This document shows positions 25,502-34,346 of a stretch of 64,000 bases of DNA, one piece after another; position 1 is the first letter of the stretch, and the number at the start of each line of letters is the position of its first letter. Where the stretch lies: NCBI GenBank assembly GCA_964641545.1, contig CAZXLT010000002.1:48544-112543 (forward strand), written 5' to 3'. Source of the DNA: CAZXLT01 sp964641545 (GTDB taxonomy: Bacteria; Patescibacteriota; Saccharimonadia; Saccharimonadales; AWTP1-31). Under the pieces are notes generated by a model. That model was not told the DNA's origin. It made no database searches and saw only the letters and a list, made by a program, of their open reading frames with translations. The position numbers were made by a program, and so were the translations under genes.

Positions 25502-26569
25502 ATGATTCAAACATTGGGTATTTTGATTCTGGCTAGTTTAACCCTGCTTGCTGTCAGTTTACAAAAGACTTACCAGCACATACCCTCAAAAGAACTTAAG
25601 CGTCGAGCGGCGAAAGGCGATGAGGTCGCAAAGTTACTTCATGATGCAGTGGCGTATGGCATAAGTTTACATGTGTTGTTGTGGTTTATTATTGGCCTGA
25701 GCAGCGCAGGTTTTTTTGTTTTGCTAGCAAGAGATGTGCCATCGTGGTTAGCTTTTATGGGTTCGGCGGCACTGTTGTGGGTCGGCTTTGCGTGGCTGCC
25801 AAATTCTCAGGTAACTGGGTTTGGACAATGGCTGGCTCGCGTATTAACGCCTGCTGTGGAATGGCTGCTAAGAAAACTGCATCCAATTTTGGTACGTGTT
25901 GGGCAGTTAGTTCGTACGCACGGAAAGATTGATGTTCACACAGGCCTATACCAGAAAGAGGACCTGTTGGAGCTGCTGGATAAGCAGAATAGCCAGCTCG
26001 ACAATCGTATAACGGCAGATGAATTGATGTTTGCACGCGCCGCCCTAATGTTTGAAGAAAAAGTGGTGCGCGACATAATGACACCGCGTCGAGTAGTAAA
26101 ATTTGTCAAAGACAACGAGAGTGTTGGCCCATTACTTCTTGATGAGCTTCATAAGAGTGGCTTTTCGCGCTTCCCAGTAATTGCAGACAAAGATCAAGTG
26201 GTTGGCACGTTGTATTTACGCAAACTTGTTGCCAGCAAGGCAACCGGCAGTGTCAAAGACCTGATGGATAAAAAGGTGTATTACGTTAACGAAGGCCAGC
26301 CGCTTGGGCATGTGCTTAAAGCTTTCTTAAAAACCAAGCACCACCTTTTTGTTGTAGTGAATGAGTTCGAAGAAATAAGCGGCGTAGTAACAATCGAAGA
26401 TGTATTGGAGCAACTGATCGGTCGGCAGATAGTTGACGAGTTTGATAAGTACGATAACTTACGCGAGGTTGCAGCACTAGCTGCCAAAAAAGAATCAGCG
26501 AAACATCAAAAACCAGCTAAGGAAGAATCGGGTGAGGAAGATGGTGGTGAAACGTTACACCAGGCGTAA
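25502..26569 (+). CDS. CNNM/HlyC-like membrane protein with paired CBS domains
   Basis: 355 residues. Three N-terminal hydrophobic segments (1-20, 52-75, 82-100) precede a CBS pair (VVRDIMTPRRVVKFV, GFSRFPVIADKDQVVGTLYLRKLV, then VVVNEFEEISGVVTIEDVLEQLIG). This is the core of the CNNM/CorC/hemolysin-C family of divalent-cation-related membrane proteins, though the DUF21 helix bundle is shorter than usual and the C-terminal CorC domain is missing. The acidic tail ends EESGEEDGGETLHQA. TAAGAT ends six bases before the ATG: leaderless. The 3' end overlaps the next gene by 38 bases. Confidence 0.84.
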   Translation: MIQTLGILILASLTLLAVSLQKTYQHIPSKELKRRAAKGDEVAKLLHDAVAYGISLHVLLWFIIGLSSAGFFVLLARDVPSWLAFMGSAALLWVGFAWLPNSQVTGFGQWLARVLTPAVEWLLRKLHPILVRVGQLVRTHGKIDVHTGLYQKEDLLELLDKQNSQLDNRITADELMFARAALMFEEKVVRDIMTPRRVVKFVKDNESVGPLLLDELHKSGFSRFPVIADKDQVVGTLYLRKLVASKATGSVKDLMDKKVYYVNEGQPLGHVLKAFLKTKHHLFVVVNEFEEISGVVTIEDVLEQLIGRQIVDEFDKYDNLREVAALAAKKESAKHQKPAKEESGEEDGGETLHQA

Positions 26570-26846
26570 AACCAAAGTAGTAGTTTTGCTAACTCTACTA
26601 CTTGGCGGAGGCCTCCTTTGGGCGTATTTATCGGGTATGTTCTATACAGGCAAGCTGATTCGTCAGTGCCCAACCCTTTGGGAGGAGGGTTCTGTGATGC
26701 CTTATATTGGGAACGGAAGTGTAGAAGACGGGCCCATAAAGCGTATGGTTATTGGCGACAATTACTATGTCGATCCCGATACAGTTGATGTGCGCTGGGT
26801 AAAAAGCCACTGCAAAGTCAACCAGCCTCAAAGACCACCGGTTTAA
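26532..26846 (+). CDS. Small single-span membrane protein
   Basis: 104 residues: basic N-terminus (KRYTRRKTK), one membrane helix (VVVLLTLLLGGGLLWAYL) and an external domain of about 65 residues with two cysteines (RQCPTLW and SHCKVNQ) that could form a disulfide. The GTG at 26532 has AAGGAAG before it; an ATG at 26541 is an alternative. It overlaps the CBS protein by 38 bases, so it is co-translated with it. No family recognised. Confidence 0.65.
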   Translation: MRKMVVKRYTRRKTKVVVLLTLLLGGGLLWAYLSGMFYTGKLIRQCPTLWEEGSVMPYIGNGSVEDGPIKRMVIGDNYYVDPDTVDVRWVKSHCKVNQPQRPPV

Positions 26847-26883
26847 GCTGGTAATAACAGTAAACCATAGTATAATCACCCCT

Positions 26884-26937
26884 ATGTTACGAGCGTTGGA
26901 TAATTCAAATAGAAATGCACGGGTCGGCGTTAGCTGA
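26884..26937 (+). CDS. Possible leader peptide (17 codons, Asp/Asn-rich) upstream of aspS
   Basis: TAGTATAAT ends seven bases before an ATG at 26884, exactly the leaderless pattern seen at known genes here. The reading frame is MLRALDNSNRNARVGVS then TGA. Codons 6-11 read D-N-S-N-R-N, so four of six are Asp or Asn. Right after them GGGTCGGCGT (26921-26930) can pair with ACGC and CGACCC (26954-26966) around the leader stop codon. aspS starts 69 bases after the leader's stop. The arrangement resembles an attenuator reading charged tRNA-Asp/Asn. Coding of so short a frame is inference. Confidence 0.5.
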   Translation: MLRALDNSNRNARVGVS

Positions 26938-27006
26938 ACCTGGTGTCTACTTGACGCGTTCGACCCTCCTCAAAGCCAGTCTAATCAGATAGAATAAGGA
27001 AGAATT

Positions 27007-28317
27007 ATGAGAACATTAGCCAAAGACGTGGCAGAACACATAGATAAGTCTGTAACTATACAAGGGTGGTTGCACAAAAAACGATTACTCGGTGGACTCA
27101 ACTTTATTAACGTGCGCGATCGATCAGGGCTCGTGCAGGTTTTGGTAGAGAAGGGCGAAGAAGTCGAAAAACTTCGGGGGATGCAAATTGGTACGGTGCT
27201 CGAAATTACGGGCACGAGTTACAAGGATGAGCGCGCACCAGGCGGGGCGGAAATTCATGATCCACAAGTTACCGTTTTGGTTCCGGTTACCGATGAACCG
27301 CCAATTGAAATCGATAAGCCAATCAGTCATAAAAGCGAGCACCTTGATACACTGCTTGATAATCGTGTACTAGGCTTACGTAACTTGCAAGAAAAAGCGG
27401 TATTTGAAATTCAATCGACAGTTTGTAGAGCTATTCGGCAATACTGCTACGACAACGAGTTCACTGAAATTCACACCCCAAAACTACTAGCCGAACCAAC
27501 AGAAGGTGGAGCGGAAGTTTTCCAAATGGACTACTTTGGAAAAGTGGCAACGTTAGCGCAAAGCCCGCAGTTCTATAAGCAAATGATGGTTGGTGTGTTT
27601 GAGCGCGTGTTCGAGATTGCGCCTGTGTACCGTGCCGAGCCCAGTGCAACTACAAGACATATGACCGAGTACACATCTATTGACGGTGAAATGGGATTCA
27701 TTAGCTTGAAAGATCTTCAGGACTTTCTTTCTGGATTACTAAACTACGTTGTTGACCAAGTTTGGGAAAAACACGAGACCGAACTGAAACGCTGGAATGC
27801 TACCAAGCCCGCATTGCCAAAAGAAATTCCGACCTTGAGTATGGCTGAAATTCACGAAAAATACAGCAAGGCTACAGGCGAAGATTCTGTAGGCGAGAAA
27901 GACTTGCGACCAGACGAAGAACGATGGATTTGCGAGTATGCGAAGAAGAATCTTGCCTCCGAGGCCGTATTTGTAAGCGAATGGCCAGCTAGTGAAATGA
28001 AGTTTTATCACAAAGCCAATGAGCAAAATGCGGAGATTGCGGATCGCGTCGACTTGCTTTTCCGAGGCGTTGAAATTACGACTGGAAGTATGCGAGAAAA
28101 CAATTACGAGGTTGTAACGGCACAACTAAAAAAACTGGCAGGTGGTGACCCGAAAGATCCTGGCTTTGCCCCCCTACTTAGCGCTATGAAATACGGGATG
28201 CCGCCGCATGGTGGGTTTGGTATGGGTCTTGAGCGTGTTGTGCAGAAGATTATTGGTTTTAACAACGTTAAAGAAGCAACGCTGTTTCCTCGCGACATCA
28301 ACCGTCTTGCCCCGTAA
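27007..28317 (+). CDS. aspS: Aspartyl-tRNA synthetase, archaeal/eukaryotic type (likely non-discriminating)
   Basis: 436 residues, the compact form without the bacterial GAD insertion. An N-terminal OB-fold anticodon domain (VTIQGWLHKKRLLGG; residues 15-100) is followed by the class II catalytic core: motif 2 as VYRAEPSATTRHMTEY and motif 3 as GMGLERVVQKIIG, with QSPQFYKQMM in between. The histidine after GW in the anticodon domain and the Pro in ERAPGG are, as I recall, the choices of non-discriminating enzymes, which also load Asp on tRNA-Asn for GatCAB. AAGGAAG precedes the ATG. The stop overlaps the next start (TAATG). Confidence 0.93.
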   Translation: MRTLAKDVAEHIDKSVTIQGWLHKKRLLGGLNFINVRDRSGLVQVLVEKGEEVEKLRGMQIGTVLEITGTSYKDERAPGGAEIHDPQVTVLVPVTDEPPIEIDKPISHKSEHLDTLLDNRVLGLRNLQEKAVFEIQSTVCRAIRQYCYDNEFTEIHTPKLLAEPTEGGAEVFQMDYFGKVATLAQSPQFYKQMMVGVFERVFEIAPVYRAEPSATTRHMTEYTSIDGEMGFISLKDLQDFLSGLLNYVVDQVWEKHETELKRWNATKPALPKEIPTLSMAEIHEKYSKATGEDSVGEKDLRPDEERWICEYAKKNLASEAVFVSEWPASEMKFYHKANEQNAEIADRVDLLFRGVEITTGSMRENNYEVVTAQLKKLAGGDPKDPGFAPLLSAMKYGMPPHGGFGMGLERVVQKIIGFNNVKEATLFPRDINRLAP

Positions 28318-28910
28318 TGGAAGAGAAAATTCTAAAGTTTAAGAACCATGTCCGAAAAGTTTCGGCGAATCCTGAATTCATTCACTATCAGTGGTTTGTG
28401 CAGTGGCACTTAGAACTTGTTGAACGTATTGCGTTTGAGTTGCTTGAAAATTATCCAAATGCAAATCGCGACATGGTTGAGACCATGGTGTGGCTGCATG
28501 ACTATGGCAAAATTCTAAACTTTGATGACCAGTACAATACAACAATCGTCGAAGGTACGAAAAAACTTACGGAGCTTGGTTTTGACAAAGACTTTGTAGC
28601 AACTGTAGTTAACAATATTGAGCTACTCGATAGAAAAATGGAAGTAGATTTGCGCAAAGCAGCAATTGAGGTACAGATTGTTTCCTCGGCTGACGGCTGT
28701 TCGCACATGGTTGGCCCATTCCTTAATTTGTGGTGGTACGAAAACAGTAATAAAATTTTCCAAGAACTGATGACCGATAACCAATTCAAGGTTAACAAAG
28801 ACTGGCAACGTAAAATTACCCTGCCGGAAGCACAAAAGGCTTTTAAGCATCGCTACAAGCATGCTCTTGAAACAGCCGGCAAACTACCGACAAAATTTCT
28901 TGGTGATTAG
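28317..28910 (+). CDS. HD-domain phosphohydrolase
   Basis: 197 residues. The metal-binding HD motif is WLHDYGKIL near residue 60; an earlier QWFVQWHLELVERIA gives the first histidine and VSSADGCSHMVGP near 124 the trailing aspartate. Family members hydrolyse nucleotides or phosphate esters. It is coupled to aspS by a one-base overlap and has no promoter of its own. The substrate cannot be inferred. The 3' end overlaps the convergent MFS gene by four bases. Confidence 0.82.
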   Translation: MEEKILKFKNHVRKVSANPEFIHYQWFVQWHLELVERIAFELLENYPNANRDMVETMVWLHDYGKILNFDDQYNTTIVEGTKKLTELGFDKDFVATVVNNIELLDRKMEVDLRKAAIEVQIVSSADGCSHMVGPFLNLWWYENSNKIFQELMTDNQFKVNKDWQRKITLPEAQKAFKHRYKHALETAGKLPTKFLGD

Positions 28911-30088
28911 ACTGCGACGCGTTTGACAGGTCGTGACCTTAGCGCTGCAAACAATAACAAAGAACCTATGATAAACCAAAAAGTAGGTAAATTAATCTTG
29001 TTGTTGACTGCTAGAATTCCGACCAAGAAAATCTGTCCAGCACTGATAAGCTTGGCAATAAATGAGTAGCTAGACATAACTGTGGCGCGCGAACCTGCTT
29101 CGGTGTACTCAAGTAAGTCTGACTCTTGTGTAACGTTCAGTACGCGCATGAAGCGAGTGACGAAAAATAACCCAAATATTTGAAGCCACGTAGAAGTTGA
29201 AAAGAGCGCAACGAAGACGAATAGAAAGACGATCAGGAGTTGAAGCACATGCTTCTTAAAAAACTTTTCGTATGAATGTAGCGTCCAGTACGAAATTGCA
29301 CTCACAATCGTGCTGATCGAGATTAATAGCGGTACCGTTTTAACAGAAGCTCCAAAATCCCGGTAGTTAACAGTAACTAACTCTATAAGCATAAGCATGG
29401 TCCCCGCAACAGCAAGGCCTTCTATATATTTTTGACGAAGCGCTGGCGATGTGCGTAAGTTACGGCTGGCGCCCATTAAAATTTCTTTGCCAGATAGATG
29501 GGCAATTGCTTGCGATGTAGGCAAGCTTGCGGTGATTAGGAAAGATACAAAAGCAGAAATTACCGACAAACCAACCAATAGCTGGAACTTTGGACCAATC
29601 AAAAATGTGAAGAAATAGGTGATAGTATACGCAACCATCTCGAGCGACTTGAGCCTGGAATAACTCTTCAAATAGGTGCTGTCTTTTTTGCCTTCGTTTA
29701 GCTCGTATAAGTAGGCTTGGATTGCACCAGAAATAAATGCTTCGCCAATCCCCCACACAATAAAACCGGCCAAGTAACCACCAAAACTAGGAAATAAAAA
29801 CCACGTGGCAAAACACAAAACTTTGCAAATTCTCCCAACCATTATCGAGTACTTTTTGCTAAATCGGTCGGCGATAACACCTGTTGGAACTTCTGATAAG
29901 ATTTGTGTAATCTGCCAACAAGCCAAAAGTAGCCCAACACCAGCAGCAGATATATGCGACCGTTCACTAAACATAATGCTGTAGAGCGGATAAATTAAAG
30001 TTGATTCACCGACGAGTTGTGATGCAACCAAACGATTGTACGCACTCTTAAAACGAGGCTTACTACTCAGAAATCCAATTGTACTCAT
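28907..30088 (-). CDS. Major facilitator superfamily transporter
   Basis: 393 residues with about twelve membrane helices and the MFS loop motif EVPTGVIADRFSKKYSIMVG after helix 2, characteristic of the drug/sugar efflux branch. I set the start at 30088 (MSTIGFLSS) rather than an in-frame Met nine codons upstream, because TACAAT lies eight bases before 30088 and within the longer frame. Substrate unknown. A second, clearly related MFS gene is at 39689, sharing the EVPTG.(F/I)AD motif. Divergent from the gene at 30140, with 51 bases between the starts. Confidence 0.87.
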   Translation of the reverse strand: MSTIGFLSSKPRFKSAYNRLVASQLVGESTLIYPLYSIMFSERSHISAAGVGLLLACWQITQILSEVPTGVIADRFSKKYSIMVGRICKVLCFATWFLFPSFGGYLAGFIVWGIGEAFISGAIQAYLYELNEGKKDSTYLKSYSRLKSLEMVAYTITYFFTFLIGPKFQLLVGLSVISAFVSFLITASLPTSQAIAHLSGKEILMGASRNLRTSPALRQKYIEGLAVAGTMLMLIELVTVNYRDFGASVKTVPLLISISTIVSAISYWTLHSYEKFFKKHVLQLLIVFLFVFVALFSTSTWLQIFGLFFVTRFMRVLNVTQESDLLEYTEAGSRATVMSSYSFIAKLISAGQIFLVGILAVNNKINLPTFWFIIGSLLLFAALRSRPVKRVAV

Positions 30089-30139
30089 TAAGGATAATTG
30101 TATGACAGTTTGCACGATTCGGGGTGTAGAATATTTGTC

Positions 30140-30583
30140 ATGAGTATGTTTGAGGGCATGCCGAAGAATCCTGCTGAACTAGCAGCGCTACAAGCAGAGC
30201 GCGTTATATCGCAAAGTTTTGACCCTGAGGAAGGGGCGGAAAAAGTACTAGATGATCTTGTTTTTGCAGCAGGAGTATTAGGCTTTTTCGAGTCTGAATA
30301 CCTGGTTGAGGCACATGTGGCGTTCGCGATTTCTCGGAGCATAAAACCTGACGATGAGGGAAACGCGAGCTATTTTAGATTTGATGGACTTACCTTTGGA
30401 GGTAATTTACACACCTACTCTCGTGTTCACATTGGTCGACTTGTAGGTTCGGGTGCTGTTCGTGCGCTTTGTCTTACGTTTGACCAAGCATTCATGTTGC
30501 CAGGGCTAGACAAGCTTGCAGAAGAGGATCTGCTCCATGTTCCTGTTCTTGCTGTGGCATCCATAGATCAAATGGCTGCGTAG
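30140..30583 (+). CDS. Protein of unknown function
   Basis: 147 residues, soluble and acidic, beginning MSMFEGMPKNPAELAAL. No recognised motif; a VLDDLVFAAGVLGFFESEYL helix and GGNLHTYSRVHIGRLVG are the most distinctive segments. The start at 30140 is chosen because TGTAGAAT ends seven bases upstream, a leaderless pattern; a longer frame to 30098 would begin before that promoter. Stand-alone gene between divergent MFS and a membrane protein gene. Confidence 0.68.
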   Translation: MSMFEGMPKNPAELAALQAERVISQSFDPEEGAEKVLDDLVFAAGVLGFFESEYLVEAHVAFAISRSIKPDDEGNASYFRFDGLTFGGNLHTYSRVHIGRLVGSGAVRALCLTFDQAFMLPGLDKLAEEDLLHVPVLAVASIDQMAA

Positions 30584-30614
30584 TATTTTGCGCAAGATTG
30601 TATAATGCGCATGT

Positions 30615-31577
30615 ATGTTTGATTTTGTTGAAATCGTATTAAACCTGGTTTTCTTTGGCATCTTTGTCTGGCTTATGTACTACCTGTTCATAGTGGTTCC
30701 TCGCCGAACAAAGCATGCATTTACGGTATTCGCTAATAAATACCATTTTGTGTACCACCCAACGGTACAGCCACCGTACACAGGGCTTCTACTCGGTAGA
30801 GCCAGCAACTTGGTTGTGGGTGTCAGATCGCATGGCATGCCAATTACAATTTTTCATTTGTTCCATGTTGTTGGTAGTGGTAAAAACAGGCGTGAATATA
30901 GGCGAACAGTGGCTGCAATCTCAATTAAAAATACCCACTTACACGCTTACGTTAATGCAAAACTTAATAACCTAACAGAACAAATAAGTATTACAAAGAA
31001 CCATCACTATTCAGCTGAAGGAAACTTTGGGAAATATTTCGATATGTACTTTCCAGGCTCAAAACGAGTACGATCACTTTCGATTTTCGCGCCAGATGTC
31101 ATGAGTTTGATCATGGCTGACTACGGGTTTAATGATATCGAGATAGTTAACGATGTAGTTTATTTGTATGATTTCAAATTTATTGATAAAGCTAATGAGC
31201 TAGAAAAGTTTTATTTACGCGCTATAAAGCTTGCCGATGCAATCGATAACAATACGCCGCACAGTATTAAATTCAAAACGGTCGCCGAAGCGCTTGAATC
31301 GCACCGAGCTGTCTTGAAAAGGAAGGATCACGAAACGTTAAAAACCCTAGCTGGTATTTTGTTAGGATTAATTTTTATATTCAACTTCCTTACTATTAGT
31401 TTTGGTCCACAAGAAATCCCAGGTGGGCAGATTATGATTTACGCACTTCCCGCAGTAGTGGTCTTGTTCATACTTTATGGACTAAGAACTGCCGTTGTGC
31501 ACGGACGACTTAAAAGAGACTACTTAGAAGATCGCAAAGACTTCCAAAAAGACCACAAAAGTGTTGAGCCAGAATAG
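30615..31577 (+). CDS. Membrane protein, DUF3137-like
   Basis: 320 residues. One N-terminal membrane helix (6-28), a long cytoplasmic or external domain (30-235; NKYHFVYHPTVQPPYTGLLLG and KYFDMYFPGSKRV), then two helices (about 240-262 and 270-290) and a charged tail. The layout, with a small-helix pair and a central beta-rich domain, resembles DUF3137 proteins, but I hold this loosely. TATAAT ends eight bases before the ATG. Function unknown. Confidence 0.72.
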   Translation: MFDFVEIVLNLVFFGIFVWLMYYLFIVVPRRTKHAFTVFANKYHFVYHPTVQPPYTGLLLGRASNLVVGVRSHGMPITIFHLFHVVGSGKNRREYRRTVAAISIKNTHLHAYVNAKLNNLTEQISITKNHHYSAEGNFGKYFDMYFPGSKRVRSLSIFAPDVMSLIMADYGFNDIEIVNDVVYLYDFKFIDKANELEKFYLRAIKLADAIDNNTPHSIKFKTVAEALESHRAVLKRKDHETLKTLAGILLGLIFIFNFLTISFGPQEIPGGQIMIYALPAVVVLFILYGLRTAVVHGRLKRDYLEDRKDFQKDHKSVEPE

Positions 31578-31616
31578 TTTGTTTAGGTAGCACAGCTTGA
31601 GTTACCATAAGAACTA

Positions 31617-32822
31617 ATGGGCAAAACAAAAAAACTCCGCCGGTCTCTATCGCTCCCAATCGTTACGCTCTATGGTCTTGGCAATATTCTTGGAGCAGGT
31701 ATTTATGTGCTTGTTGGTAAGGTTGCTGGCACTGCTGGGTACGGGACTCCGTTAGCTTTTGTAATTGCCATGATAGTTGCAGCTCTAACAGCATTCTCAT
31801 ACATGGAACTAGCAGGCCGCTTTCCGGTTAGTGCAAGTGTCTCAGTGTATTTACATAAAGCGTTTGGTAGGCGCTGGTTATCTGTCCTGATTGGTATGGC
31901 CATGATTGTAGGTGGTGTTGCGTCAGCTGCGGCTCTGTCACAAGGGTTTGCCGGCTATATACACACATTTGTTGAAGTGCCAAAAATGGCTGCTAGTGTT
32001 GGCCTGTTGCTCGCCATTGGTTTGCTTGCAATGAAAGGTATAGGCGAATCGGCAAAGGTCGCCGGGTTATTTACTCTTATTGAAGTAACTGGTTTGGTTC
32101 TGCTGATCTGGGCGGGCAGAGATGTTGCAGCAAATGTAGGAGTTGGTGATTTATTACGGGTTGATTCTGCGGTTGGCATCAGCGGCGCACTGAGCGGCGC
32201 ATTCCTGGCATTCTACGCATTTATTGGCTTCGAAGACATGGTCAATGTAGCAGAAGAAGCAAAAAATCCGCGCAAAACAATGCCGCTGGCGATTTTATTT
32301 TCGCTTATTTTGTCCACTGTTTTATATTTGGCGGTTGTAGTTGTTGCTGTTAAAACGGTAGAACCAAGCGTGCTCGCAAAAAGCGATGCACCTCTTAGCT
32401 TGGTGTATGAGCGAAGTGGTGCAAGCCATACGAACATCCTAGCCATGATAGGCGTGACAGCGGCTGTTAATGGCGTGGTCGTGCAGATCATTATGGGCTC
32501 GCGCATTCTGTATGGATTGGCGCGGCAAGGCTGGCTCAATGGTGGCCTCGCCGAAGTAAACGACAAGACAAAAACCCCAATTGTTGCCACGGCTGTTGTG
32601 GTAGGTTTGATGATTTTAGCAACCATTTTGCTTCCACTCGTATCCTTAGCTAAGGCAACCAGTTTACTCATTCTAAGCATTTTCGCCATGGTGAATATTG
32701 CCCTGCTAGTGATTAAAAAACGACACAAAAAACACAAAGGCTATATAACGGTTCCACGAAGTATTCCAGCACTTGGAGCACTAAGTTCTGCCGGATTGAT
32801 AATCTACCAGATCATAAGCTGA
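31617..32822 (+). CDS. APC-family amino-acid permease
   Basis: 401 residues with eleven or twelve membrane helices. The first helix LYGLGNILGAGIYVLVG carries the unwound GAGIY substrate-binding motif of the APC superfamily, and GAFLAFYAFIGFEDMVNVAEEAKNPRKTMP is the conserved helix 6 region (split here as FLAFYAFIGFED and EEAKNPRKTMP). It likely imports amino acids, which fits an organism with reduced biosynthesis. TACCAT ends eight bases before the ATG. Stop is TGA. Confidence 0.92.
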   Translation: MGKTKKLRRSLSLPIVTLYGLGNILGAGIYVLVGKVAGTAGYGTPLAFVIAMIVAALTAFSYMELAGRFPVSASVSVYLHKAFGRRWLSVLIGMAMIVGGVASAAALSQGFAGYIHTFVEVPKMAASVGLLLAIGLLAMKGIGESAKVAGLFTLIEVTGLVLLIWAGRDVAANVGVGDLLRVDSAVGISGALSGAFLAFYAFIGFEDMVNVAEEAKNPRKTMPLAILFSLILSTVLYLAVVVVAVKTVEPSVLAKSDAPLSLVYERSGASHTNILAMIGVTAAVNGVVVQIIMGSRILYGLARQGWLNGGLAEVNDKTKTPIVATAVVVGLMILATILLPLVSLAKATSLLILSIFAMVNIALLVIKKRHKKHKGYITVPRSIPALGALSSAGLIIYQIIS

Positions 32823-32868
32823 TCAAAACGTTCTTGCTTATTAGATATAAATATGCTATAATATCATT

Positions 32869-34296
32869 ATGTCAGATTCTGATATGCTTCGCCTGACAAT
32901 CGGCACCGAGTTTAACGAGTGTAGTTTAGCAACAGCCGAATTATCTGCAAGTGCAGACCGAATTACACAAAACCCAGCCAATTACTTGGCAGAGCATGCT
33001 CTAGTTATTGAACCACTTGGCATCGCGGACGAAGTGTTGGATATTGCTCCGCTTAGTCGAGAATTTACTACCCCTGGTGGTCGCCCAGTGCGAATGGTTT
33101 TGGGCTTTGATAGTGAAAATTCAGCACGACCACCTCGCTTGCTTGTTCAGGCACAGGGTGGCGTTTCACTCCCTGTGGCAAGTTTCGCTCGGCGACAAGG
33201 GAGCCCTTGTGACTTTGTGCAAATTGGTGCAGAGGTGACAAATGAAAATGTTATTGTGACACCAGGCGACCAAGCAACTCGGAAAGACCTTATAGACGAT
33301 TTACGCACAGTTCTAAGCGGCAACCCTATGGCCTTGCTCTGGGGTCCACGTATTAAGAAAGCTACCGAAAGACAACGAGACTTTACTGGCCAGCGAAGTA
33401 AAGAAGTAAGCGCAGCAAAGAAAAAAATTGACACGCTCGATACATACCCTACAAAAGCACTCGAACTTATTGCTGTACTTGATGCAGTCAGAGACTCAGT
33501 TGATGACAGAGATAAATCAACATATGAAGGTATTTTCCCGGAAGTAGAAAAAAAGGCATTAAGCGTCCCAATGAGGGCTCGTAGGTTCCGTGCTGCACAG
33601 CAACGCGTTGGCGAATTCTTGGAACACCCCGACATGGAGGCATTGGCGGATGGCACTGCACTAGGTGGGGGTTTAAGTGAGTATGCACTCAACGGACTTT
33701 TGATAGCGATTGGTCATAAAGCTGGACTGCAATATGATCGCTATGGCTACGAACGAGTTGACAGAGACTGGCCGCAGGCGTTAGCCCAATTCTATAGACA
33801 ACCAGATAGTTATGGCTGGCAACCAATATATACTAACGTTGACCCTCGCAATCGAGCCAGTACAGTTGAGCGTTTGTTAACTACTCTGCATGTAGATGAA
33901 ATATTTGATCGTCAACTCGGTCCATATTCTCCAGAATATGCAGAAATTGTTAACCATCTTTCGAGGATAGTTGGCTCTTATTGGGTTGGAACCGATCGAT
34001 TTAATATACACGTGCAGGGTAGCCCCGTGTCTGTTGATTTAAAAGTAGAGGCGATACCTGCAGGTACTGAAGCACACCAAGTTGTTGTGTCTACACGACC
34101 AACTCACCAACCAGGACAGAGCGAGACAGACATGATTCGCGAAGTTGTTCATCGCTCACAGCCCAACAGTATGTCGCCTGATGTCACTAGCGAGCTTCGA
34201 ACACGTATTTCGAATGGTATGGCAAAAGATACCCCACCTCGGCTTCGCCCAACTCGTAGTCGAGTTGAAATGAAAAAGCGTCGTTTCCGTCGTTAA
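32869..34296 (+). CDS. Large protein of unknown function
   Basis: 475 residues, no membrane segment, no family recognised. A coiled-coil-like charged stretch spans about residues 165-250 (RQRDFTGQRSKEVSAAKKK, then KSTYEGIFPEVEKKAL). The tail is strongly basic (RPTRSRVEMKKRRFRR), suggesting nucleic-acid or envelope-polymer contact. The promoter is the best in the window: TTGCTT, 17 bases, TGCTATAAT, then six bases to the ATG, so the mRNA is leaderless and probably abundant. Stand-alone gene. Confidence 0.8.
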   Translation: MSDSDMLRLTIGTEFNECSLATAELSASADRITQNPANYLAEHALVIEPLGIADEVLDIAPLSREFTTPGGRPVRMVLGFDSENSARPPRLLVQAQGGVSLPVASFARRQGSPCDFVQIGAEVTNENVIVTPGDQATRKDLIDDLRTVLSGNPMALLWGPRIKKATERQRDFTGQRSKEVSAAKKKIDTLDTYPTKALELIAVLDAVRDSVDDRDKSTYEGIFPEVEKKALSVPMRARRFRAAQQRVGEFLEHPDMEALADGTALGGGLSEYALNGLLIAIGHKAGLQYDRYGYERVDRDWPQALAQFYRQPDSYGWQPIYTNVDPRNRASTVERLLTTLHVDEIFDRQLGPYSPEYAEIVNHLSRIVGSYWVGTDRFNIHVQGSPVSVDLKVEAIPAGTEAHQVVVSTRPTHQPGQSETDMIREVVHRSQPNSMSPDVTSELRTRISNGMAKDTPPRLRPTRSRVEMKKRRFRR

Positions 34297-34346
34297 AAGT
34301 GATGTCCTGGAGTGGATAGCTTAAGTACGTTACTATTAACATAAGC

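Noticed and set aside
32213..32737. 174-codon minus-strand ORF
   Set aside because: Antisense to the APC permease, whose helices and motifs are unmistakable.
33147..33692. 181-codon minus-strand ORF
   Set aside because: Antisense to the 475-residue gene that has a clear leaderless promoter; no start signals of its own.
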